Positions 1-9,400 of a stretch of 64,000 bases of DNA are shown here, piece after piece. The notes under the pieces are model-generated. The model was not told the DNA's origin and did not search any database. It was given only the letters and a program-made list of their open reading frames with translations. The stretch is taken from NCBI GenBank assembly GCA_026874595.1, contig CM049321.1:1918479-1982478 (forward strand). The letters run 5' to 3'. The stretch comes from Sipunculus nudus. Taxonomy: Eukaryota; Annelida; Sipuncula; Golfingiida; Sipunculidae. Each line of letters opens with the position of its first letter. The first letter of the stretch is position 1. The position numbers and the translations under genes are program-made.

Positions 1-745
1 TTTGTCATCTCACCATTCATCATCGTCCCTTCACCAGGGTTAGCCATCTCCACCATTCATCATCGTCTTCCACCAGGCTTAGTCATCTCCACAATTCATC
101 ATCGTCCCTCCACCAGTTTAAGCCATCTCCGCCATTCATTATCGTCCCTCCGTCAGGGTTATTATCTCCACCATTCATCATCGTCCGCCACCAGGGTTAG
201 TTTTCTCCACCATTCATCATTGTCCCTCCACCAGGGTTAAGCATCTCCACCATTCATCATCATCCCTTCACCAGGGTTAGTCATCTCCACCATTCTTCAT
301 CGTCCCTCCACAAGGGTTCGTCATTTCCACAATTAATCATCGTCCCTCCACCAGAGTTAGTTATTTCCACCCTTCATCATTGTCCCTTCACCAGGGTTAG
401 TCAACTCCCCACTCATCATTGTCCGCCACCAGGGTTAGTCATGTCCATCATTCATCATAGTCCGCCACAAGGGTTAGTCATCTTCACCATTCATCATCGT
501 TCCTCCAGCAGAATTAGTCATCTCCACCATTTATCATCGTCCCTCCAACAGGGTTTAGCATCTCCACCATTCATCATCATCCCTTCACCAGGCTTAGTCA
601 TCTCCACTATTCATTATCGTCCCTCCAGCATGGTTAGTCATCTCTACCCTTCATCATCGTCCCTCCACCAGGGATAGTCATCTCCACCCTTCATCATTGT
701 CCCTCCACAAGGGTTAGTCATCTCCACCACCCATCATCGTCCGTT
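1..745. repeat. 40-bp minisatellite array
   Basis: About 18 imperfect head-to-tail copies of a roughly 40-bp unit. Each unit joins a CATCTCCACCATTCATCATC part to a GTCCCTCCACCAGGGTTAGT part, with point changes and small indels. The array is already running at base 1, so its left end lies outside the window. A reading frame across 441-677 only translates the repeat and is not a gene. Confidence 0.92.
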
Positions 746-1660
746 GTGTGTCTACACACGTTCTATGCTGCTGAGGTCAGCTGGTCTAGCGCTAGGGTGA
801 TAGTCCAAGAGCAGTCAATCCGTTTTCAGCGTGTGCAGTGTTAAGGAGCGACACTAGAAACGAGCATGGCCGAAACAAACAAACCTGTTTGGGTGACCCT
901 CCGTGGATTCCTTTGGACCTGCCTTATGATGATGTAAAACCTCGCCGCAAAAAGGTTTTGCCGAGAACTGAATTGCCTATATGCCTAACGGCAGATCCTG
1001 ATGTTTATCGTAAAAGATCTCCCTGACAGGATGCAGTTTTATCATGAGCGGCAACGGTGCGTAACCTATTTATTTAGGCACAGACTGAGAGAGCCCTAAG
1101 TCGAACAAGTCGCCGCTCTCGGCCGAATACGCCACTGAATCGCCGTCTCCTGACAATCCGACTGACGCCGATCAAGACAGCGATCAAGGCCCCCTGACAG
1201 TTAGTTATCCACGATAATGCCGACGTCGCTACACAGTCCCCACCGCAGACCCAGAGACGGAAACGCCACCTGCCGGTATCCCCGAGTGTTACCAGAACTT
1301 CGATTCGCCCCCGGACTATTGACCATGGAACTCCACCCTTAGATGGACCGCCGCACGGGGTAAATGAAATTAATAAGTTGAAGAACGTATTTATATATAT
1401 ATGTTGGAAGATTAGTTCCGCACGTTGAATCCAGATTTAAAATGTTTCACATACCACAATATTGGTTTAAATATACAAACTAGAATCGATCGATTTTTAA
1501 TAGTCGCATTATTAATGTTTAAAGTAAAAGATGTAAAATTGCTAGAAATGTTTCATCTGACCATGATCGTGTTATTATTTCTGTTGATAAAATGTAATAA
1601 AGACAGAGCAAGGCCTCTGGGATTTCAATTCAAATAGTTTATAAGATAGTTAATACACGG
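746..1660. other. Gene-free stretch with a GC-rich patch
   Basis: No gene is recognised. Between about 1090 and 1340 the base composition is clearly more GC-rich than the flanks, and one forward frame stays open for about 35 codons with an acidic, Pro/Ser-rich translation before a stop. It may be a decayed retroelement or exon fragment, but no family motif is visible. The remainder is AT-rich and featureless. Confidence 0.4.
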
Positions 1661-1739
1661 AAACAATTACCGAATTCTGGAAGTATTGGCAAACACAGTC
1701 TTGTAATTATATTGATATTTTAACATGGTGGGATATGGG
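1660..1739 (+). pseudogene. Old LINE ORF2 remnant, left part
   Basis: Short left-hand piece of an older, decayed LINE that was split by the young LINE at 1740-8186. Across the junction the old frame reads Trp-Trp-Asp-Met-Gly-Lys-Val-Gln-Ile-Lys. This matches in style the Trp-Trp-Asp-Tyr-Leu-Lys-Phe-Lys-Ile-Lys linker of the younger ORF2. The left boundary is uncertain because only a few codons can be aligned. Confidence 0.45.
1725..1739. repeat. Left 15-bp target-site duplication of LINE
   Basis: ATGGTGGGATATGGG occurs here and again, without mismatch, at 8187-8201, immediately after the poly(A) tract. A 15-bp duplication flanking a poly(A)-ended element is the expected product of target-primed reverse transcription. 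Confidence 0.93.
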
Positions 1740-2018
1740 ACATACACCAGATGGCGCTTTTCGAGTGAGCAACAGGTAAGATCGGCTCTGAAAAATCATC
1801 TTGTTTTTGTTAGAAATATCACCCACTAATGTTTATTATTCATGTGAATTGAAGTATATATGATCAGTTTTAAGTACTGATACCCATATGTTATCTTTGA
1901 CTGTTAAAAGGTTATATTTATGTGGTTTATTGTTGTAAGATAGTGTCTAACAGGGAACGTTTAGCCAATGTCAATGTTAATACTAAAGCCTGAGGTACAT
2001 TCAGACAAATGTTAACGA

Positions 2019-2936
2019 ATGGCCACTTTTGTATCTGCGAAAAAGCAAATTAAAGAAAAAAAAAGGGTCCTCAGTGATTCATCTAGGGGAAACTCGTTTG
2101 AACAAGAAAAAAAGCGTAATAAAGAGGGAGTTATGAGTTCATCTGAGGATTACCCGTTGTCCGCTCTAACTGAGCACAAAGACGATGAGCCAGTTGTGAT
2201 AGGAGACTCTGACAAATTTACACAAATGTTAGCAGTAGCTCTTGACTCTGTGGAAATTAAAATTGCCTTTAAAAAGATTGTTGATGAAGCCGTAGATGAG
2301 AGACTGAAAGTGTATGATGATAAAATCAGGGAGCTCTCAAGTACGGTAGGGGAATTGCAAAATACTGTGGGTATGTTAAGGGAGGAGTTGGACAATCAAC
2401 AGCAGTACTCTCGTCGGACATCAGTCAGGATTGTAAATCCGTGGCCAGAGCAGGAAAATGAAGATACGGACCAAATGGTGATAGATATGGCTAAAAACAT
2501 GATGGACATTAACATAAACAAAACCGATATAGAACGATCACACCGTGTCGGCCGACCATTATCCTCAGGCAGGCCGAGAGCAGTCATTGTGAAATTCCTT
2601 TCACACAAAACAAAGGTTTCCTTCATGAAAGGAAAATCTCGACTGCGAATGTCTGGCGACAGAGCGAAGGGTCTCTTTGTCAATGAGGATTTGACAAAAT
2701 CACGAATGGCTATGCTCAAATGTGCATTGACCGCAAAACGCGAAACCCTTATTCAGGACTGTTGGACCACAGATGGCGTAATATTTGTGAGGGACCGAGG
2801 AACGAAGGTCCTCAGGTTCACAAGCGAAACCAAGTTCAAAGCCTGGCACGAACAATTGAAAAGTAATCCCCCCAGACAATATTCAGAAGTTATAAACAGT
2901 AACCCACAGTTAACATCCACACCAATAAGAACATGA
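2019..2936 (+). CDS. LINE ORF1 nucleic-acid-binding protein
   Basis: The 305-aa ORF1 product should coat LINE RNA and act as a nucleic-acid chaperone in the ribonucleoprotein. The basic, Lys-rich N-terminus (residues 8-40) is followed by an acidic stretch, then a heptad-rich segment (about 80-125, with Leu/Val spacing typical of a trimerising coiled coil). A C-terminal RRM/CTD-like part (about 125-290) carries the family-typical sequences SRRTSVRI, ERSHRVG, RPRAVIVKF and NEDLTKSRM. This is the usual layout of L1-type ORF1 proteins. The first ATG after the AT-rich leader is used; no competing upstream start in frame was seen. No internal stop or frameshift is present, consistent with recent insertion. 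Confidence 0.88.
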   Translation: MATFVSAKKQIKEKKRVLSDSSRGNSFEQEKKRNKEGVMSSSEDYPLSALTEHKDDEPVVIGDSDKFTQMLAVALDSVEIKIAFKKIVDEAVDERLKVYDDKIRELSSTVGELQNTVGMLREELDNQQQYSRRTSVRIVNPWPEQENEDTDQMVIDMAKNMMDININKTDIERSHRVGRPLSSGRPRAVIVKFLSHKTKVSFMKGKSRLRMSGDRAKGLFVNEDLTKSRMAMLKCALTAKRETLIQDCWTTDGVIFVRDRGTKVLRFTSETKFKAWHEQLKSNPPRQYSEVINSNPQLTSTPIRT

Positions 2937-3699
2937 CCGTTCGTTATTTGTTTATGATTATGAAAGTATACTTAAGAAGCGTTTTTTTTTTAATTTCTAA
3001 GAAATAAATTTACAGTGTCTACTAGTACAAATTCTGTTTACATACAAAGTACTTGAGCAAGTTGGTTTTTGATCTGGTATAATTATTATTTGACTAATTA
3101 ATATTCTTCATTATGAGCAGATATGTGTACACTGGAAAACTGCAGAATGTATAAAGAATACGTATATATGTTGAATGCTGCAAAGAAACTGGGTGATACG
3201 TATAAGTTGTATACTATAACATTAGGAGCCGATCTTCCTTGTTATTAAAAAAATTCTAATCCATCTCAAATTATATACTTTTAATTCTCGGCAATGTTTA
3301 TTTTTTTATTAAAGGCTCACTTCAGTGATCTTGTTCTATTTACTATAATTGTTTACACTTCATTTTGCCTATTAAAGACTCTGATGTCTTTGTTCTCTCC
3401 TCTAAAGGCGCCACATGCTCTAACATTCACATCTATGTACCTTATAGAATTATGTCACCTGCATATTTATGTATCTTGTGTTCTGTCAGTAACAGATAAC
3501 AAAATTACAAAGTACTCTGACAAAAGTGCGCTTACCACCTGTTCCCTTGTTGAAGTAGGTGCACTGGGCATGAACCTTGGATGTTTATTAATTATACATA
3601 TGTCTTATATGGAAATTAATGTATTTTTGAGTATTAGTGCTTGGCTTCTATTGAGCAATTTGCAGACATTGACAATTTACAATCTTAAGAGTTTTCTGT
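2937..3699 (+). other. Long ORF1-ORF2 spacer of the LINE
   Basis: A 763-bp AT-rich interval separates the two LINE ORFs, long for an L1-type element, where the ORFs usually lie close together. It contains a 144-codon frame at 3294-3728 whose translation is strongly hydrophobic and overlaps the ORF2 start by 29 nt. I see no recognisable domain and would not annotate it as a gene without conservation in other copies. Confidence 0.5.
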
Positions 3700-6600
3700 A
3701 TGTCGGATTTCTCAGTTATAACACTTAATGTAAAAGGAATAAGAAGAAAAAAGAAAAGACTAGATATCTATAATTGGTTGTTAAACAACAGAGGAGCAAA
3801 AAGTGTAATTTTTCTTCAGGAAGCCCATTGTACAGGTACTGTCGAATCAGAATGGTTACAAAATTGGTCTGGACATACCTATTTTTCTCATGGTACAAAT
3901 CAGGCAAGAGGTGTTTTGTTACTTGTAGGTCGTGATTTAGAATTTCAGGAACTATTTAAAAATATGGATAAAGACGGACGTTTCATTATTGTACAAGCAT
4001 TAGTTCAAGGGAGAAAGACGTTGCTTATAAATACTTATGCTCCTAACACCGAATCACAACAGGTGATATTTTATGACAATATCTCGGAAATATTAACAAA
4101 CATACAAATAGATTCGGAAACACAAATTGTCTGGGGTGGTGATTTTAATATATGTCTTTCATATCTCGATGCAGATGGCGATACGTACACTCCTAGGACG
4201 AAATCGATCCAACGTGTTACTTATCTTACACGTTGTTTTGACTTAATTGACCTGTTTAGAGTAAGAAACCCGGATGCTCGTAGATATACATGGAGGTCAA
4301 CAAATCCTCTCAGACAACGAAGGCTGGATTATATTTTCGTCTCTTCATATTTAAACGCAAGTGTGACCGATGTTAAGATTAGGCCTGCAATATTCACTGA
4401 TCACTCCGCCGTTATTACCGATTTCAGTTACACTCAAAAAGCATTATATGGCCCATCACATTGGAAGTTAAACGTATCCTTACTGAAAGACACAGATTAT
4501 GTAACAGGTTTAAGAGACCACATTAAATTATTACAGAGAACCGAGAGGTGCAATCTAGACGGAAATGCGTGGTGGGATTATTTAAAATTCAAAATAAAAC
4601 AATTTTCTATAAGTTTCTCAAAGATGAAGCGGAAGAGGGAAAAATGGAGGCTATATATTTTAGAAAATAAATTACAAGACGCAGAAATGAATTTGTCAGC
4701 TTCTGATAAAACGACTATTAAAAACTATACAACCATTCGTCAAGAAATCGAAGAATATTATGAAAAATACACTGAGGGGTTAATTGTTAGATCCAGAGTC
4801 GAATTTTTCGAACAAGGAGAGCGAAGCTCTAAATATTTTTTTAACACTATGGTCAAGAATAAGAAGAAATCTACTGTGAGGAAATTGATTATAAATGATG
4901 AAGAAGAAGTAAACCAGCAAAAAATAATGGATGGAATTAAATCCTTTTTTAAACGTAAATTTGAGAATGTAAATGCTATTAAAAAGAGCGATTGTGTAGA
5001 TTTCATTTCCGAATTAAACTTACCCATTTTGTCAGAACAGGAAGTAAATGCTTGTGAAGGATTAATAAGCAAAGAAGAAATTTTAAATAGCTTAAAGGAA
5101 ATGAAGGACAATAAGACTCCTGGCAACGACGGACTACCAAAAGAATTTTATATTACTTTTTTTGATTTAATTAGTGATGACCTTGAATATTCCTTTAACA
5201 GGAGCTTCACTGTTGGTTCCCTGTCACCAAGTCAAAGACAAGCGATAATTACGCTTATTGAGAAGCCAGGAAAGGATAATCGCCAGTTAACTTCTTGGAG
5301 GCCTATCAGCTTGGTCAATGTGGATGCAAAGATATTAAGTAAAACCTTAGTAAAACGATTACAAAACAACCTACCAAAAATAATAGATGAGGATCAAACT
5401 GCCTTTATAAAAGACAGAAGAATATCAGATACAACTCGTCAAATAAATGATATAATAGATTTCTGTTATTTAGAAGATTGTAATGCTATAATGTTTGCGG
5501 TCGATTTTGCCTCTGCTTTTGACTCGATAGATCATGTATTCTTATTTACTGTACTAGAGAAATTTGGGTTTGGAAATGATTTTATTAGATGGATAAAGTT
5601 AATGCATAATGGGTTAGAGAGCTGTGTAATAAATAATGGTTTTACTACGGGTTATTTTAAAATGGAAAAGGGCACAAGACAAGGCGACCCCATTGCACCA
5701 TACTTATTTTTATTGGTTATTGAAATAATGGCAATAAAGGTGCGACAAACAAATAAAGTGAAAGGAATATTGATAGGTGATACAGAAATAAAACAATGTC
5801 TATTTGCAGATGACACTACATTCTTCTTAAGAGATGTTGACTCAATGATTGAAGTAAAAAATATATTAAATAAATTTGCAAAGGTATCATCAGTAGAAAT
5901 AAATTATACAAAATGTGAAGCGGCATGGCTGGGTAGGGAAAAATCAATTCCTACAGCTTTATCGTTGAGAGACATGAAATGGGTGAATTTACATAAGGAC
6001 GCGATTAAAATCCTTGGAATATGGTTTACATATAATGAAACTCTTTCTCAAAAACTCAATTTCGATAAAGTCTACGACAAGATAAAAATCTCATTTAATA
6101 TGTGGAAATCGCGAACTTTAACAGTTTTTGGAAGAAATACAGTAATAAAAACCATTGGAATCTCAAAATTAGTATACGTTATGAATATTATGACTCCGAC
6201 CCCAGACTTTATCAAGAAAGTTAAAAATATAATGGTAGATTTTATATGGTTTGGACGTAAACCAAAGATTAAATATGGGGTACTTGTAAGTGAAAAAGAA
6301 AATGGTGGTATAAATATGCCAGACATTAATGCCATATTGAAAAGCCAAAGAATTATGTGGATGATCCGAATGAAAAAGCTATCAATTGCAAAATGTATAG
6401 TCATACCTAATATGTATCTAAGAAATGTTGGCGGTGTAGAAAAATTGAATGCCAATTTAGATTTTTTTAATATGAAAAGAAAAATATCTAAATTTTATTC
6501 ACAATGTTTTAAAATTTGGGATAAAATTGCTACATTTTGGCCTACGAATCCACAACAAATCTTATTACAACCCGTTTGGAACAACAAATATGTCAAAATA

Positions 6601-7470
6601 GCAGGTAAGTCAGTATACTCTAGAATTTTTGATAACATTGGAATTAAATGTATCCATGATTTATACGAACCAAATGGAGAATCTAAGAATTTTTCGGAAA
6701 TATTTCCACCTGAAAATAAACTCTTTAAAAAATACCTGATGTTCTGGTATTCTATACAACAAGCGGTACCAAAGGAGTGGAAATTAGTTCTAAAATCAGA
6801 GAATATGAGTGATATTTACGTAAAAGACACTTTATTATTGAATAATCAAGCTCTAGACTTAAGAAAAGTCAATTACCGTAAGGTGTATAATATGGTTATA
6901 AATGACTATACAAATGAGCCGGCTAATAAAATTAAACTAGAGGAGAGCTTACCTCAGGTATTTTCCTGGAAAGATGCAATTGATTATATATATAAAACCA
7001 CTATGGACATGTTTTTGAGGCAATTTCAGTTTAGAATTATCCATAATATATTGTCTGTGAATGTAAAGCTATACATATGGAAAATAACTGATACCAATAT
7101 GTGTTCATATTGCAAAAAAGAAACAGAAACAGTAGTGCATTTATTCTGTGACTGCGACACCGCTAAATCATTTTATAGACAAATTAGTCAGTGGGCAGAA
7201 CACGCTGGAATAAACATGCCTGCACTGACTCCGCTTCTTTTATATACAGGATGTGACAAAGACCATGCCAATAAACGTATAATAGATTTGTTAATATTGC
7301 TACAAAAATATGTAATTTTTAAAAATAAAGAATCGGGTAATTTTCCATCTTTCACTGTATATATATCACATGTTAAGAAATTGGAAGGATTGGAAAGAAG
7401 AGTAGCTGAAAAAAATAACAAAATATATATTCATAAACAAAAGTGGGGTAACCTACTTAATATTTTTTAA
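3700..7470 (+). CDS. LINE ORF2: endonuclease / reverse transcriptase
   Basis: The 1256-aa polyprotein nicks the target and reverse-transcribes the LINE RNA. An N-terminal APE-like endonuclease (about 1-240) shows LNVKGIRRKKKRL, FLQEAH with the metal-binding Glu, WGGDFN, RRLDYIFVS and the DHSAV catalytic end. The RT domain (about 460-740) shows GNDGLPKEFY, the SWRPISLVN block, AVDFASAFDSID with the first catalytic Asp, GTRQGDPIAPYLF, and the active-site CLFADDTTFF near residue 700. Near residue 1134 is a Cys-X2-Cys...His-X4-Cys knuckle like that in L1/Tx1 elements. The frame is uninterrupted from the ATG at 3700 and has the full length expected for the family, so it could encode working enzyme. 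Upregulation or expression cannot be judged. Confidence 0.95.
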   Translation: MSDFSVITLNVKGIRRKKKRLDIYNWLLNNRGAKSVIFLQEAHCTGTVESEWLQNWSGHTYFSHGTNQARGVLLLVGRDLEFQELFKNMDKDGRFIIVQALVQGRKTLLINTYAPNTESQQVIFYDNISEILTNIQIDSETQIVWGGDFNICLSYLDADGDTYTPRTKSIQRVTYLTRCFDLIDLFRVRNPDARRYTWRSTNPLRQRRLDYIFVSSYLNASVTDVKIRPAIFTDHSAVITDFSYTQKALYGPSHWKLNVSLLKDTDYVTGLRDHIKLLQRTERCNLDGNAWWDYLKFKIKQFSISFSKMKRKREKWRLYILENKLQDAEMNLSASDKTTIKNYTTIRQEIEEYYEKYTEGLIVRSRVEFFEQGERSSKYFFNTMVKNKKKSTVRKLIINDEEEVNQQKIMDGIKSFFKRKFENVNAIKKSDCVDFISELNLPILSEQEVNACEGLISKEEILNSLKEMKDNKTPGNDGLPKEFYITFFDLISDDLEYSFNRSFTVGSLSPSQRQAIITLIEKPGKDNRQLTSWRPISLVNVDAKILSKTLVKRLQNNLPKIIDEDQTAFIKDRRISDTTRQINDIIDFCYLEDCNAIMFAVDFASAFDSIDHVFLFTVLEKFGFGNDFIRWIKLMHNGLESCVINNGFTTGYFKMEKGTRQGDPIAPYLFLLVIEIMAIKVRQTNKVKGILIGDTEIKQCLFADDTTFFLRDVDSMIEVKNILNKFAKVSSVEINYTKCEAAWLGREKSIPTALSLRDMKWVNLHKDAIKILGIWFTYNETLSQKLNFDKVYDKIKISFNMWKSRTLTVFGRNTVIKTIGISKLVYVMNIMTPTPDFIKKVKNIMVDFIWFGRKPKIKYGVLVSEKENGGINMPDINAILKSQRIMWMIRMKKLSIAKCIVIPNMYLRNVGGVEKLNANLDFFNMKRKISKFYSQCFKIWDKIATFWPTNPQQILLQPVWNNKYVKIAGKSVYSRIFDNIGIKCIHDLYEPNGESKNFSEIFPPENKLFKKYLMFWYSIQQAVPKEWKLVLKSENMSDIYVKDTLLLNNQALDLRKVNYRKVYNMVINDYTNEPANKIKLEESLPQVFSWKDAIDYIYKTTMDMFLRQFQFRIIHNILSVNVKLYIWKITDTNMCSYCKKETETVVHLFCDCDTAKSFYRQISQWAEHAGINMPALTPLLLYTGCDKDHANKRIIDLLILLQKYVIFKNKESGNFPSFTVYISHVKKLEGLERRVAEKNNKIYIHKQKWGNLLNIF

Positions 7471-8145
7471 AGAGTGAAGAATTTTGAGAATTAGCTGTAG
7501 ATATAATTTTGAAATGTGTATAAATATGTAGGTAAGAGTATGTGCATGTGTGTGTATGTATATGTGTGTATATATTTGGGTGTATATATGGGTATATATA
7601 TATATATATAAATGTGAACGCGTGATCCTTCATGGATGTATATATACGTATGTATGTATATTTAAATTTTTATTCAGATCTGGTAAATATTATGTTGATC
7701 TGACCAAACCAGTTAAATCTACAAATAACATTGTTGTTCTTATTAAATTAAATGTTTGTTTCCAATGATATTGAAAATATATCGACAGAACGAGATATAA
7801 TTATAATTGTTGTAAAAAAAAAATAAAAGTCTCTTCACCAATACTCGGTTGGTATCCTCTCGGCAGAAATACGTCTACATGGTTCATATGCACTTGTCTT
7901 TGAAAAAGTACAAACAGGTAGCAATATAAGCAATTTTATAAAATTCTCTTGTTAACTCCTTTTTGTTGATATATATATATGTATGTACTTTGTCAGAAAA
8001 ACTTGAAACATTGTATTTTAAATCTTGCAATAGTGAAGATGTTCATGTTATAAACACAAGATTTGTAATTTTTTTTCTTGTTCCGAGGGATGTCGATGAT
8101 GAAAAAGAACGTTATAAATAAATATTTAGTAATACTGAGACATCC

Positions 8146-8150
8146 AAAAA

Positions 8151-8187
<37 letters not shown>
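8146..8187 (+). other. LINE poly(A) tail
   Basis: Almost uninterrupted A tract, broken by a single T near its 5' end, that terminates the LINE and directly abuts the right target duplication. Confidence 0.93.
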
Positions 8188-8190
<3 letters not shown>

Positions 8191-8201
8191 TGGGATATGG
8201 G
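8187..8201. repeat. Right 15-bp target-site duplication of LINE
   Basis: Second copy of ATGGTGGGATATGGG, identical to 1725-1739. The first A may be counted either as tail or as duplication. Confidence 0.93.
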
Positions 8202-8636
8202 GAAGGTTCAAATAAAAGATATAACTAGGTCGTACTGTAAACAGAAGGTTATGCCGAAAGACGCACTCGGCAGTTTTTAGAAACGAAATATAATGAAGAA
8301 TTAATAAAGCACGAACAGGGTAAAAATTAGTAACGTCCAGGTACTTTTAGCACTTAAAAATAATCTTAAAGACTTCCATGAAAAAGAATCAAGGACACAG
8401 CCATTCGTTGTAAAAATCAGATCCGGGAGCACGGAGTTGTCTGCACTTGATGCCTCTACTTCTGAGGATGGACAAAGCTACCAAAGCGCTTAAAACATTT
8501 AAAGACCGGAAAGGTCGGGGCATTGATGGCCTCAGCTTTGAATTTTATAGGCATTTTTGGGGTATTGGGGCCAGAAGTAATGAATATTTTATTTAAGCTT
8601 TCCGCACTGGTCATTAATGTCAGAAAAGGGTTGTTA
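8187..8636 (+). pseudogene. Old LINE ORF2 remnant, middle part
   Basis: Decayed L1/Tx1-type ORF2. After the duplicated site the frame gives the linker before the RT. At about 8480-8570 it gives the typical RT entry Gly-Ile-Asp-Gly-Leu-Ser-Phe-Glu-Phe-Tyr followed by His-Phe-Trp. Stops and frameshifts are frequent. The reading is interrupted at 8636 by a MITE and resumes at 8946. Confidence 0.75.
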
Positions 8637-8945
8637 GGCCAAAAAAAGGTATGATTCTCAGGCACTTTTTTTTATAAATCAGTGCGTGCGGGCGATATTT
8701 TGTTTTATTTACCTCTCTTTGTAAGTTTCGATAAAAATGTCATATGATCAGGGCAAAGCATGAAAATAAGAGAATTATTTTGCTAAACAGGTAAAAACAG
8801 TACATAGCAAAGGAAATCTTATCAAAATTGTATTAATTTATCTTCTTGGAAGATGAAATCAAAATAAAAATGTTTGATGTGGGGGGGGGGGGGGGGGGAA
8901 TTGACGCGGGCGGTGCCTGAGAACCATACCTTTTATTTTTTGGCC
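8637..8945. mobile_element. 309-bp PIF/Harbinger-type MITE
   Basis: Inverted termini begin GGCC and share AAGGTATG(A/G)TTCTCAGGCAC; 3-bp TTA duplications lie at 8634-8636 and 8946-8948. Deleting the element plus one TTA joins the old LINE frame as QKRVVITIIIKKGDR, exactly the sequence expected just before the RT block. This proves the insertion boundaries. There is no coding capacity, and the interior includes an 18-G run at about 8881-8898. The TTA target and GG-start termini point to PIF/Harbinger, but the termini differ from those of the larger Harbinger element at 25623-28584. Confidence 0.87.
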
Positions 8946-9400
8946 TTATTACAATTATTATAAAAAAAGGTGATCGGCAATTATTAAAGAATTGGAGGCC
9001 AATTACACTTTTTTATGTTGACAACAATATACTGACCAAATGTTTATTTAACAGATTACGTTCAGTTTTACCAAATATTATTAGTAACGATTAGACATGT
9101 TCAATTAAAGGAAGGTCAGTTATTCAGAGTGCTTCACTTGTAAGAGATGTTATTCATTATATGAAATTAAAACAGTTACCTTGGGCTTTAGTTTACATCG
9201 ATCATGGGAGAGCTTTTGACAGATCAAATTAGGGTTTAAATGTTCAGAAAGTTTTGGGTTTGGGCCAGATTTTATAAATTGGATGAAGTTAAGTTACAGT
9301 GATGTGCAGAGTTGTCTATAGATTAATGGTTTTGTGTCATCTTTCCTTAATTTGTGCAGAGGCACCAGACAGGGCTGTCCCCTGAGTCCTATGTTATACT
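8946..9400 (+). pseudogene. Old LINE ORF2 remnant, RT core
   Basis: Continuation of the dead RT: KKGDRQLLKNWRPITLFYVD, then a region around ALVYIDHGRAFDR (catalytic block with the Phe-Asp core), and near 9360 RGTRQGCPLSPMLY. Stop codons and a frameshift between these blocks show that it is inactive. The homologous L1/Tx1 RT blocks are in the expected order and spacing. Beyond about 9400 similarity fades. Confidence 0.8.

Larger units (their letters stand above)
1740..8186 (+). mobile_element. Full-length L1/Tx1-type LINE retrotransposon
   Basis: The element of about 6.45 kb has a 5' UTR of about 280 bp, ORF1 (2019-2936), a 763-bp spacer, ORF2 (3700-7470), a 3' UTR of about 670 bp and a poly(A) tail of about 40 nt. 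It is bounded by perfect 15-bp target duplications. Both ORFs are open, so the insertion is young and may still be active. The APE-type endonuclease, the RT with Phe-Ala-Asp-Asp, a C-terminal Cys/His knuckle and the poly(A) tail fit the L1/Tx1 group. Assignment to a named family would need a repeat library. Confidence 0.92.

Noticed and set aside
441-677. 78-codon Ser/His-rich frame
   Set aside because: It is only the translation of the 40-bp minisatellite at the left end of the window.
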